A stretch of DNA of 64,000 nucleotides from JBHGBM01 sp041946965 (GTDB lineage: Bacteria > Acidobacteriota > Terriglobia > Bryobacterales > Bryobacteraceae), in contig JBHGBM010000003.1 of NCBI GenBank assembly GCA_041946965.1, positions 1 to 64,000 of the forward strand, in the 5' to 3' direction. Below are positions 32,256 through 40,604 of this stretch, one piece after another; within the stretch, counting starts at the first letter, position 1, and each line of letters opens with the position of its first letter. Below the pieces are notes generated by a model. That model saw only the letters and a program-made list of their open reading frames with translations. It was not told the origin of the DNA and searched no databases. Made by a program: the position numbers and the translations under genes.

Positions 32256-35246
32256 TTAAGGTTTTACGACGCGCACGGCCAGGGTGGTGCTGGAACCTCC
32301 CTGCGTGACCGTCAACGGAATCTCCATGCCCTCGGGAACGGCGGCAGGCACCAGCGCGTTGATCTGGTACACCCCCACCTGTCCCGGCGCCAGCCCCGCG
32401 TACACGACGTCAAGGTTCACGCCGCCCAGCGTGACGCGGGGTTGAATCAGCGCCGCCGCCAGTGGCGCGCTCGGGGCGGGCACACCCGCCTCGATCTCGG
32501 GGTCGGTCTTGCCGAGACCCGTGGCAAAAATGGTGATCAGGTCGTCCGGATGAATCGGGTTCGATCCGGTCACGAGCTCGCCGTTCTTGGCGCGCAATAC
32601 CGTGGCGATGCCCGTTTCCGGACCCGCCGAGCCGGTGCGGAAAACGCTGGGCGCGGCCGGCAGGATCGTGATGTTGTAGTTGTCGCTCACGCCGCCGGGC
32701 GTACGCAGCACCATGGCCGCGTTCCCGTCCACGAAGAACGGCAACTGCGCGTTGATCTGGTTGGCGGAGACGAACAGCATGGGCACGGCCACGCCGTTCA
32801 CCGTCAGGCAGGACTCGCCCAGCGCCGTGGGCAGCGGCATCTCGCGGCTGGCCATGTTCACCGGGCTGAAGTTGGATCCGTAGACGCTGATCAGGCCGCC
32901 GGGCGCCACCGGGTTGGTCTGGTCGGCGGCGTTCACCACGCGCTCGATGCGCGGAGGCGCGGTGGCCGCGTCATAGGTCCAAGGCAGCACCGTAATTCCC
33001 GAAGTGGTCAGGGATACCAGCGAGTTCCGGTTGTACATCACGGCCAGGGTGCGTACAAAGCCATCCGGCTGGTTGTTGCACGCCACGTATACCAGCGGCG
33101 CTTCCACCATGCGCGTGGGGCGCACCCCGGCGCCGCTGGCCAGGTGCACGCGCTGCAACACCCCCGGCGCGGCCGAACCCGGCGAGGTGCTGCGGATGGC
33201 GGCATCGTCCACGAAAACGAACCCGGAAGACGTTCCCGAGGCGGACTCCAGCGTCCGCACCGGAACCAGCGAAGCGTTCAGCAGCTTGTTGTCCACCAGG
33301 AACAGGTCATAACTTGAAGCCGCGTACGCGCCGCTCAGCTTGGCGGAATCCTTGCGGGAAGCGACAAAGGTATCCGAGTTGGCGCTGTACAACATGATGT
33401 TGCCATCCGGCATGACGGCCAGGATGGAGGCGCCGTTCGGCGACGCCGTGAGAACCGTCCCCAGGTGCGCTTTGTTCTCGAACACGCCCAGGCTCGAAAG
33501 CGTGGTGGCCCGGCGCGTGAGCAGGTCCACGCGCTCGATCACGGCCGAACCATCCGCCTTGCGCGAGGAAACCAGGATGGCGGCGCCCGAGGCGGCCACG
33601 GACCGCGGATAGTGCCCGAAAGGCGCCAGGATGGGGGGCATGCGCTCCAGGGTGTCGAGGTCGTACATGTACAGCAACTGCGAATTGTCGTGCCCGATGA
33701 GCAGGTACTTGCGGTCGAAAGTGATCGCCATCTGCATGGGCGTATTGGAGGTCCGCAGGGTGGCGATCTGCTGGTAGCTGGACCCGTCGAAGACCAGCAC
33801 CTGGTGCCGGTCCTGGCGGAGCACGTAGAAGCGGTCGCGCACCGGGTCGGCCAACAGGTCCACGAGCTTGCCGGGGACGTTTATAGTGGTGCCGCGCTGA
33901 TCGGGGTTGCGCCCGTTGATCAGGATGCGCACGGGGTCGGGCACATTGACCGCCATCGCGGATTTGATGGTGATGGAGCCGACGGCGGTCCCGGTCTGGC
34001 CGCCCAGGGCGGTGGGATCGACCCGCACCTTGACGGTGGCGGGGGTCACGCCCGAAACGGGCGAGACCGTCACGCCGGGGCCCGAGACGGACAGCGTGAA
34101 ATCGGTGTTTCCGCCGCCGGGATCCAGAATGGTGAGATCCTGCGTCATGGTGCGCCGCTCGCAGAAATTGCCGCGGAAGATCAGATCTTCCGACGCGGCG
34201 GCGATACGGTGCGCGCGCCTCAGGTTGCCCACGGGCAGCACCAGGATGCCGCTGTCGGAAACGCCGTACATGGTGTCGGCGGCGGCGTTCAGTACGCTCT
34301 TGCCGGCAAAGTTCTCGGGAAGCCGCAGGGTCTCGCGCACGTTCAGGTTGTCGGCGTCGGCCACCATGAGCAGCGGCTCGGTGGCGCCCGGTTCGGGAAC
34401 CTGCGCGTAAATGGTGCCGGAGTCCTGGTCAATGGCGTGAGTGCCCACGTTCAGCAGCCCGCTCACGTTGCTGTGGAACTGCGAGATCAGGTCGCCGTCG
34501 CTGGTGAACAGCGCCCAGCCCGCGGCATAGTAGGACCCGTCGCGGCTCGGCGAGATGACGCGCGGTCCCATGGGCGGCGAGGCCATGAAGGCGTAGGCGG
34601 AAACGGCGCGCCGCCGCACGTCATAGCGGTAGCGCACCACGCCCTGCCCGAAATCGCAAAGGCCGTAAATCCACATGCCGTCGCCGGAAGCGGCGATCGA
34701 GGCCTGCACAATCAGAGCCGGCGTGTTGCCGGCCGGAACAGGAAGGGCCTTGGCAGCCAGTTCGGCCGCGCTGGAAAGCGCCTGCGTGGCCCCCGAGACT
34801 GGATCGAACAGGAGGAGGTCGTGCTGAGTGACGATCAACGCCAGCCCATCCGCGCCGAATGCGGCTCCCAGCGGTGGGAACCCGAGCGCGAATGTCTGGC
34901 GCGTACCGTCGTTGAGGTTGATGACCGTGAGGGCGCTCTTGTTGGTGTTGGGCGGCTGCCAAGACCCGTAATGCGTAACCACGAGGAACTGGCCATCGGG
35001 GGAGACGGCCACCGCGTTGGGTTGCGGCGCGACGTTATATGAGGTGCGGATGGAGTAATCCGCCGTGCTCATCACGTCCACACGGCTCGCGGTAAAGTTC
35101 GCTACATAAACGACGCCGCGCCCTTCATCGAGCGCGAGATCCGCGGCGTGGCCGCCGATGGCGACCGCCGTTCCGAACGTCCCGCCCCACGCAGCCGCCG
35201 CGGCGGCCAGCGCGAGCAACGGCATTTGCCAGATTCGCTTCCGCAT
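32256..35246 (-). CDS. Large secreted beta-propeller protein with Solibacter-type C-terminus
   Basis: About 996 residues from ATG 35246, which starts MRKRIWQMPLLALAAAAAAW, a signal peptide. Two YVTN-like beta-propeller halves (VVYVANFTASRVDVM, NAVAVSPDGQFLVV; later VLVFDGSSYQQIATLR) flank an immunoglobulin/BACON-like segment. The last ~220 residues, from RIERVVNAADQTNPVAPGG to VRVVKP, match the C-terminal domain named for Solibacter (TIGR03437), typical of exported acidobacterial proteins. It is upstream of, and probably co-transcribed with, the small barrel gene, and divergent from another protein with the same domain. Function unknown, probably extracellular binding. Confidence 0.82.
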   Translation of the reverse strand: MRKRIWQMPLLALAAAAAAWGGTFGTAVAIGGHAADLALDEGRGVVYVANFTASRVDVMSTADYSIRTSYNVAPQPNAVAVSPDGQFLVVTHYGSWQPPNTNKSALTVINLNDGTRQTFALGFPPLGAAFGADGLALIVTQHDLLLFDPVSGATQALSSAAELAAKALPVPAGNTPALIVQASIAASGDGMWIYGLCDFGQGVVRYRYDVRRRAVSAYAFMASPPMGPRVISPSRDGSYYAAGWALFTSDGDLISQFHSNVSGLLNVGTHAIDQDSGTIYAQVPEPGATEPLLMVADADNLNVRETLRLPENFAGKSVLNAAADTMYGVSDSGILVLPVGNLRRAHRIAAASEDLIFRGNFCERRTMTQDLTILDPGGGNTDFTLSVSGPGVTVSPVSGVTPATVKVRVDPTALGGQTGTAVGSITIKSAMAVNVPDPVRILINGRNPDQRGTTINVPGKLVDLLADPVRDRFYVLRQDRHQVLVFDGSSYQQIATLRTSNTPMQMAITFDRKYLLIGHDNSQLLYMYDLDTLERMPPILAPFGHYPRSVAASGAAILVSSRKADGSAVIERVDLLTRRATTLSSLGVFENKAHLGTVLTASPNGASILAVMPDGNIMLYSANSDTFVASRKDSAKLSGAYAASSYDLFLVDNKLLNASLVPVRTLESASGTSSGFVFVDDAAIRSTSPGSAAPGVLQRVHLASGAGVRPTRMVEAPLVYVACNNQPDGFVRTLAVMYNRNSLVSLTTSGITVLPWTYDAATAPPRIERVVNAADQTNPVAPGGLISVYGSNFSPVNMASREMPLPTALGESCLTVNGVAVPMLFVSANQINAQLPFFVDGNAAMVLRTPGGVSDNYNITILPAAPSVFRTGSAGPETGIATVLRAKNGELVTGSNPIHPDDLITIFATGLGKTDPEIEAGVPAPSAPLAAALIQPRVTLGGVNLDVVYAGLAPGQVGVYQINALVPAAVPEGMEIPLTVTQGGSSTTLAVRVVKP

Positions 35247-35403
35247 AAGTTTATAGCGGCAGGGTTCGACCTGCCGAATCCCGATTCTGGGGGCCGCCGC
35301 GGGGCGAATCAATAATGGAAATGATTAGCACGGAAGGCCTTACCAAAGTTATCGCTGTAAATCATTGATTTTTGCCTTATACTGCGTGCCTGGAGAGCGC
35401 TTA

Positions 35404-37671
35404 ATGCAGAAAGCCGGGCGTAATTTGACGAAAATCTTGCTTATTCTCGCGGTTTTCACCGCCGCGATGAGCGGCGCCGACACCCTCAGCGCCACTCGCG
35501 TCTATACCGAGCCCCCCGGCATTCTCTTCAACGTGGACGGAGTGTGGTACCGCGGTCCCGCCACCTTCATGTGGCCCGCCGGCAGCAAGCACGTGCTCTC
35601 CACCGATGCGCTGCAAGCGGGCTACACCGTCGGCAAGCGCTTCAACTTCAAGAGCTGGGTGGCCAACGCCACCCCCATCGACCCGGCCGGCCCCACGGTG
35701 GTAATCACCGCCGATCCCGCCATCAGCACGCTGCGGGCCGAGTTCTCCCCCGAGTATTCCCTGACGTTGAGTTTCTTCCGTTGCGCCGATCCGGCCTGCC
35801 CGGGAGCGCCGGGCACTATTTACATAAATCGCGCTCCATTTACCCAGGACGCCGAGCTGTGGTTTGCCGAAGGGACCAACGTGACTCTCCAGGCGGTGCC
35901 CAATGCCGGTTACGTGTTCACCGGCTGGATCTCCGCCGAGGGCGCCGAGACGCAGGGCTTTATCAATACCGTCGCGATTTATGGCCCGCGCCGCGTCTAC
36001 CCCCATTTCGTCCCGGCGCGCCGCGTCGATCTGGCGACCGTGCCGGAGGGCTTGCAGCTTTCCATCGACCGGCAGCCGCTCATCACGCCGGTGGCCATGG
36101 AATGGGGTTGGGAGACCAGCCATACGGTCGCGCCGGTCTCGCCGCAAACCGACAACAAAGGGCGCACGTGGGTGTTTTCCTCATGGAGCGATGGGGGAGC
36201 GGCCACCCACGCCTACAAGGTGGCGCCCATCGTCACCCCCGCCTCGCTGACGGCGACCTTTGTTCCGGGCGCGCGCGCCTCCTTCCTGACCAGCCCCCCG
36301 GGGCTCAAGCTGAAAGTGGACGGGCGCGATACCTGGTTCGGCGGCTATAACTTTTCCTGGGGCGTGGGCGAGACGCACAAGGTGGAAGCCCCCGCCGAAC
36401 AGACCGGAGCGGACGGACGCAGGTACGTGTTCCGCGGCTGGTCGAGCGGCGGCCCGGCGGCCCAGGACGTCCTGATCAGCGATGCCCACGTGCAGGGCGG
36501 CCTGCGCATGACGGCAACCTATGAGGCGCTGGGACGGCTGACGGTTCAGTCTTCGCTGCCCGGAGTGGTGATGCAGGTGGACGGCGCCGATTGCGCCACG
36601 CCATGCGTCATCGACCGGGCCGCGGGTACGCAGGTGCGCCTCGCTGCACCTGCATCGCTGCCGGCCGGTGAAGCAGCGCGCCACGACTTCACCGGCTGGA
36701 GCGATTCCGCCGCGCCGGAACGCACCCTCACCATGACGGGCGAGGTGATCACGCTGCGCGCGGGCTACAAGCTCATGAACCGGCTGGTAACCGCCGCGGA
36801 CCCCGCTGAAGGCGCCCGGTGGGTGGTGCAGCCGGCCTCGAGCGACGGCTACTACGCCGCCGAGGCGGTGGTCACCGTGGCCGTGGAGGCGGGCCCCGGC
36901 TTCCGCTTCAAGCGCTGCGAAGGCGACCTGAGCGGCCCGGTACAGGCCGGAACGCTGCAAATGACCGCGCCGCGCGTCATACGCGCCGTGCTGGACCGCG
37001 TCCCCTACCTGCCCTCGGCGGCGGTGCGCAGCGCGGCGGGCGAAGTCCCCGCCCAGGGAGTCGCGCCCGGTTCGCTGATTTCCATCTCGGGTCTGCACCT
37101 GGCGCAGGATGCCCAAACCGGTCCTACCTCGCCCATGGCCCAGAGCATCGCGGGCGTCACCGTCCGGCTCGGCGACCGGCTGCTGCCGCTGCTCTCGGTT
37201 TCTCCCGAGGAGATCAAGGCGCACCTGCCCTACGACGCCGAACCCGGGGCGCAGGTTCTGGCGCTGCGCCGCGACGCCTTTCCCGAAGTCAAGACGGCGG
37301 TTAACGTCGTGCGCAACGCTCCCGGCCTGTTCGCCGCGGCGGCCCATGAGGACGGCTCCCCCGTTTCGGTGGAAAGCCCCGCGCGCGCGGGCGAGACCCT
37401 CACGCTGTTCGGCACAGGCCTCGGCCCGTACGAGATGAAGCCGCCCGAAGGCTTCCCCGTCCCCGGCGCGCCGCGTTACAAGCTGGTGGACACGGTCGAA
37501 GTGCTGCTCGGCGACCGCTCGATCGAACCGCTCTGGGCCGCCGCCCTCCCCGGAGCCATCGGCATCGACGCCATCCAGGTAGCGCTGCCGGCGGACGTTT
37601 CGGGGCAGAACCCGCTCTCCGTGCGGGTCAACGGCGTGTTCAGCAATACGGTGGTGTTGCCGGTGGAATAA
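35404..37671 (+). CDS. Secreted InlB-like-repeat protein with Solibacter-type C-terminus
   Basis: About 755 residues. The ATG at 35404 has a GGAGAG site (35393-35398) and begins a signal peptide. Five to six repeated beta modules contain variants of a FxxWSDG/FTGW core (FKSWVA, FTGWIS, FSSWSDGG, FRGWSSGG, FTGWSDSA), as in divergent InlB-type B repeats. The C-terminal ~220 residues (from VPAQGVAPGSLISISG) are the same TIGR03437-like domain as the divergent gene. It may be an extracellular adhesion or matrix protein. The DinB gene follows 12 bases later. An in-frame start at 35365 is less likely. Confidence 0.8.
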   Translation: MQKAGRNLTKILLILAVFTAAMSGADTLSATRVYTEPPGILFNVDGVWYRGPATFMWPAGSKHVLSTDALQAGYTVGKRFNFKSWVANATPIDPAGPTVVITADPAISTLRAEFSPEYSLTLSFFRCADPACPGAPGTIYINRAPFTQDAELWFAEGTNVTLQAVPNAGYVFTGWISAEGAETQGFINTVAIYGPRRVYPHFVPARRVDLATVPEGLQLSIDRQPLITPVAMEWGWETSHTVAPVSPQTDNKGRTWVFSSWSDGGAATHAYKVAPIVTPASLTATFVPGARASFLTSPPGLKLKVDGRDTWFGGYNFSWGVGETHKVEAPAEQTGADGRRYVFRGWSSGGPAAQDVLISDAHVQGGLRMTATYEALGRLTVQSSLPGVVMQVDGADCATPCVIDRAAGTQVRLAAPASLPAGEAARHDFTGWSDSAAPERTLTMTGEVITLRAGYKLMNRLVTAADPAEGARWVVQPASSDGYYAAEAVVTVAVEAGPGFRFKRCEGDLSGPVQAGTLQMTAPRVIRAVLDRVPYLPSAAVRSAAGEVPAQGVAPGSLISISGLHLAQDAQTGPTSPMAQSIAGVTVRLGDRLLPLLSVSPEEIKAHLPYDAEPGAQVLALRRDAFPEVKTAVNVVRNAPGLFAAAAHEDGSPVSVESPARAGETLTLFGTGLGPYEMKPPEGFPVPGAPRYKLVDTVEVLLGDRSIEPLWAAALPGAIGIDAIQVALPADVSGQNPLSVRVNGVFSNTVVLPVE

Positions 37672-37683
37672 TATAGTGCCGGT

Positions 37684-38244
37684 ATGACCGTTTGGTTGGC
37701 CTTCCTGGCGGCGGCATCGCTCACCGCCGTCGAACGGCAGCACCTGATCGCGCATTTCGAGATGACCGGGAGCTGGCTGGTGGACGAGGTTTCGGGCCTG
37801 TCCCCGGCCCAGCTTCAGTTCCGGCCGGCGCCGGCCGCCTGGAACATCCTGGAAGTGCTGGACCACCTGGTAGTGTGCGGGCCGATCTACTGGCAGGACC
37901 TGCAAAAGGCGATGAAAGCGCCGCCGGCCGCCCGCCGGCCCGGCTCAACCGACGAGAGCGTCCTCTGGTATGGCATCGACCGCACGCAGCGCGGAAAGGC
38001 GCTGGCGGCGGAACAGCCCAAAGCTCAACTGCGCGACGCGCGCGCCGGCCTGGATGCACTTCGCAAACTGCACGCCGAAATGCTGCGTTACGCCAGGACA
38101 ACGAATGACAATCTGCGCGGCCACGTGGTGCAGCGAGAGGGCTGCGATGCTTATCAGTGGTTCCTGCTGATCTCGACCCACGAGCAGCGGCACGTGCTCC
38201 AGATCCGCGAGATCAAGGCGGATCCGAAATTCCCGGGCAAGTAG
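37684..38244 (+). CDS. DinB-superfamily four-helix protein, possibly exported
   Basis: A 186-residue protein of the DinB/YfiT-like fold. The metal triad is present: His in LIAHFEMT, His in LEVLDHLV and His in STHEQRHVLQI. A hydrophobic N-terminus (MTVWLAFLAAASLTAV) suggests export, which is seen in some acidobacterial members. DinB proteins are often thiol-dependent transferases or of unknown function. The ATG lies 12 bases after the InlB-like gene, so it may be co-transcribed. It converges with the aldolase gene (4-bp gap). Confidence 0.85.
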   Translation: MTVWLAFLAAASLTAVERQHLIAHFEMTGSWLVDEVSGLSPAQLQFRPAPAAWNILEVLDHLVVCGPIYWQDLQKAMKAPPAARRPGSTDESVLWYGIDRTQRGKALAAEQPKAQLRDARAGLDALRKLHAEMLRYARTTNDNLRGHVVQREGCDAYQWFLLISTHEQRHVLQIREIKADPKFPGK

Positions 38245-38248
38245 CGCG

Positions 38249-39340
38249 CTATTGCAGCTTCCCTCGCCCGGCGATCGTCCAAACCTTCTCCACCTGGTCG
38301 CCGCGGAGGCCGTAGGCGCGCTCGTGCAGGTTCGAAACCACGCAGATGTGGTTGGGGATCACGCGCACGCGGTCGCCCACCGCGAAGCCGCGCTTTGCCC
38401 CGCTGATGTCCACGTAGCCGTGCTCCTCGTTCATGCGTACGAAGCGCGCCTCGGGCGCCTCGACGATGCGGCCGAACGTACCTTCTCCCCCCAGCGCGCC
38501 GTCGGATGAGAACGTCTTGCTGCCCCCGTCGATGATCATCTGGTGCGGGCGCGCGGTGGAGACCACGGTCGCCAGCACCGCCGCGGCACAGTCCGCTAGC
38601 GTGCAGCCCCCGGAGCGCACCGTGTTCAGGTCGTTGTAGATGTACGTGCCGGGGCGGATTTCGTTCAGTCCGGCCACTTCGTGGGAGTGGTACAGCGCGG
38701 GCGTGGAGCCGCCGCTCACGATCTTCACCGCAATCCCCGCGCGGCGGAAGTCGTCCAGCATGCCGCGCGTGACCGAGGCGAGCGTCTCAATCTGCTTGCG
38801 GCCGGCGCCCTCCAGGTCCTTGATGTGCCCCGGATAGCAAGTGATGCCCTCGAAACTCAGCGCGGGCAGCGCGCAGATGGACCGCGCCAGATCCACAAGC
38901 TCGGCCCCGGGCGTGACGCCCACGCGCCCTAGCCCCACATCGGTTTCAGCCAGCACGCCGACCTCAACCTGCGCGGCGCGCGCCGCCTCGGAAAGCTGCC
39001 GCGCGGCGAGGACGCTATCGAGCGCCACCGTCACGCGCGTGCGGCGCGCCACCTGCATCAGCCGCTCGAGCTTGGAGCCGCCGATCACCGGGTAGTGCAC
39101 CAGCAGGTCCGGCGTGCCGGACTCCACCATCACCTCGGCCTCCCCCACCTTGGCCACGGTCAGCCCGGCGGCGCCGTATTCCAGTTGCAGGCGGCCAAGC
39201 TCCGGCGTCTTGTGGGTCTTGGTGTGGGGGCGCAGCCGCAGGCCGTGGGTCCTGGCGTAATCGGCGGCGCGGCCCAGGTTCCGCTCCATCACGTCCAGAT
39301 CGACGATCAAAGCGGGGGTCTCGATATCGGCGGCGAACAT
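38249..39340 (-). CDS. DSD1-type D-threonine aldolase/D-serine dehydratase-like enzyme
   Basis: A 363-residue fold-type III PLP enzyme. The PLP lysine is in RPHTKTHKTP (Lys41 probable) and the alanine-racemase-like barrel continues through GITCYPGHIKDLEG. The C-terminal beta domain carries the metal-binding pair in PNHICVV, as in eukaryotic-type D-serine dehydratase and D-threonine aldolase. It would act on D-hydroxy-amino acids in the cytoplasm. It follows the class-V aminotransferase gene by four bases and is probably in the same operon, suggesting a shared amino-acid salvage role. Confidence 0.87.
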   Translation of the reverse strand: MFAADIETPALIVDLDVMERNLGRAADYARTHGLRLRPHTKTHKTPELGRLQLEYGAAGLTVAKVGEAEVMVESGTPDLLVHYPVIGGSKLERLMQVARRTRVTVALDSVLAARQLSEAARAAQVEVGVLAETDVGLGRVGVTPGAELVDLARSICALPALSFEGITCYPGHIKDLEGAGRKQIETLASVTRGMLDDFRRAGIAVKIVSGGSTPALYHSHEVAGLNEIRPGTYIYNDLNTVRSGGCTLADCAAAVLATVVSTARPHQMIIDGGSKTFSSDGALGGEGTFGRIVEAPEARFVRMNEEHGYVDISGAKRGFAVGDRVRVIPNHICVVSNLHERAYGLRGDQVEKVWTIAGRGKLQ

Positions 39341-39344
39341 ACGC

Positions 39345-40568
39345 CTATTGCAGCATCTTTTCCATCGCCGAGCAAAACACGTCCATCTCGGCCAGCGTGG
39401 TGTAAACGTTCGGGGTGATGCGCACGCCGTCGTAGTCCTTGTGCACGATGGGCGTGGTGAGGATGCGGTGGCTCGCCAGCAGCTCGTCCGCGATCTTGGG
39501 CGCCGGCCGGCCCTTCACGGAAAACGTGGCCAGGCCGCAGCTCTGGGCCGGATCGGGGCTGGTCAACAGGCGCACGCCGGGAAGTCCGCGCAGCCGGTCC
39601 TCCCAAACCTTGCGCAGGTAGCGCAGTCGCGCGGCTTTGCGCTCCACTCCGATGGCGCGGTGGAAAGCGAGCGCCTCCGCGATGGCGTTGTGCACCGCCG
39701 CCGGGTGCGTGCCGATCTCCTCGAACTTGCGGATGTCGTTATCCATTCCGGCGGGCGCGGCCATCAGCGGCCATAAACCCGCAATCCTCTCGCGCCGCAC
39801 GTACAGGAACCCCGTGCCGTGCGGCGCGGTCAGCCACTTATGCAGGCTGGTGCCGTAGTAGTCGCACTCGAGTTCGGCGCCGCGGAAGGGGAAGTGCGCG
39901 AAGGCGTGCGCCCCGTCCACGATGGTCTGGATGCCCCGCTCCCGCGCCATGCGGCAGATGCGCCGCACGGGGAAGATCTGGCCCGTCAGGTTGGTGATGT
40001 GGCAGAAATGGATCACGCGCGTGCGCGGGGTGACGGCGCGCTCGAAGCGCTGGTACAGGTCGTCGAGCGAGGGCGGCGGCACGGGGAAGGACAAGTAGCG
40101 CACCACGATGCGGTCGCGGCGCTCGCGCTGTTTCCAGGTGGTGATCATGCGCGGGTAGTCCTGGTCCGTGGTGATTACTTCGTCTCCGGGCTCCAGAGGG
40201 ATGCCGAACTGCGCGGTTTCAAGAGCCTCCGAGGCGTTGCGCGTGATGGCGATCTCCTCGGGGTCGCAGCCGAACTCGGCGGCCAGGCCCCGGCGCACGG
40301 ACTCGATGTGCGGCTCCAGGATGCGCCACATGTTGTAGACGGGCGCCTGGTTGCTGAACTCCAGATCGCGGCGCATGGCTTCCTGCACGACGCGCGGCGA
40401 CGGGCTGACCCCGCCGTTGTTGAGGTTGACCAGCGTGCGATCCACGGTGAAAGCCTGTTGGATCTCGCGCCAGAAATCTTCGTCGCGCGCGGCCTGCTCC
40501 GGTGGCGCGGAGGTTTGGGGAACCAGGGCGGCCGCGCCGGCGGCGCCCAGAAAACGGCGGCGTTCCAT
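39345..40568 (-). CDS. Class V aminotransferase / isopenicillin-N-epimerase-like, exported
   Basis: A 407-residue fold-type I PLP enzyme. A leader MERRRFLGAAGAAALVPQTS looks like a Tat signal, so it may act in the periplasm already folded with PLP. The aminotransferase motifs are VNLNNGGVSPSP, ITRNASEALE, the Asp in IVDGAHAFAHF and Lys244 in SLHKWLTAPHGTG. Relatives include isopenicillin N epimerase and cysteine-desulfurase-like enzymes; the reaction is not clear here. It is upstream of the DSD1-type gene (4-bp gap). The start lies only 36 bp from the divergent permease gene. Confidence 0.85.
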   Translation of the reverse strand: MERRRFLGAAGAAALVPQTSAPPEQAARDEDFWREIQQAFTVDRTLVNLNNGGVSPSPRVVQEAMRRDLEFSNQAPVYNMWRILEPHIESVRRGLAAEFGCDPEEIAITRNASEALETAQFGIPLEPGDEVITTDQDYPRMITTWKQRERRDRIVVRYLSFPVPPPSLDDLYQRFERAVTPRTRVIHFCHITNLTGQIFPVRRICRMARERGIQTIVDGAHAFAHFPFRGAELECDYYGTSLHKWLTAPHGTGFLYVRRERIAGLWPLMAAPAGMDNDIRKFEEIGTHPAAVHNAIAEALAFHRAIGVERKAARLRYLRKVWEDRLRGLPGVRLLTSPDPAQSCGLATFSVKGRPAPKIADELLASHRILTTPIVHKDYDGVRITPNVYTTLAEMDVFCSAMEKMLQ

Positions 40569-40604
40569 GCAGCTATTCTACGCGCGCTATGATGCGATTT
40601 GCGC

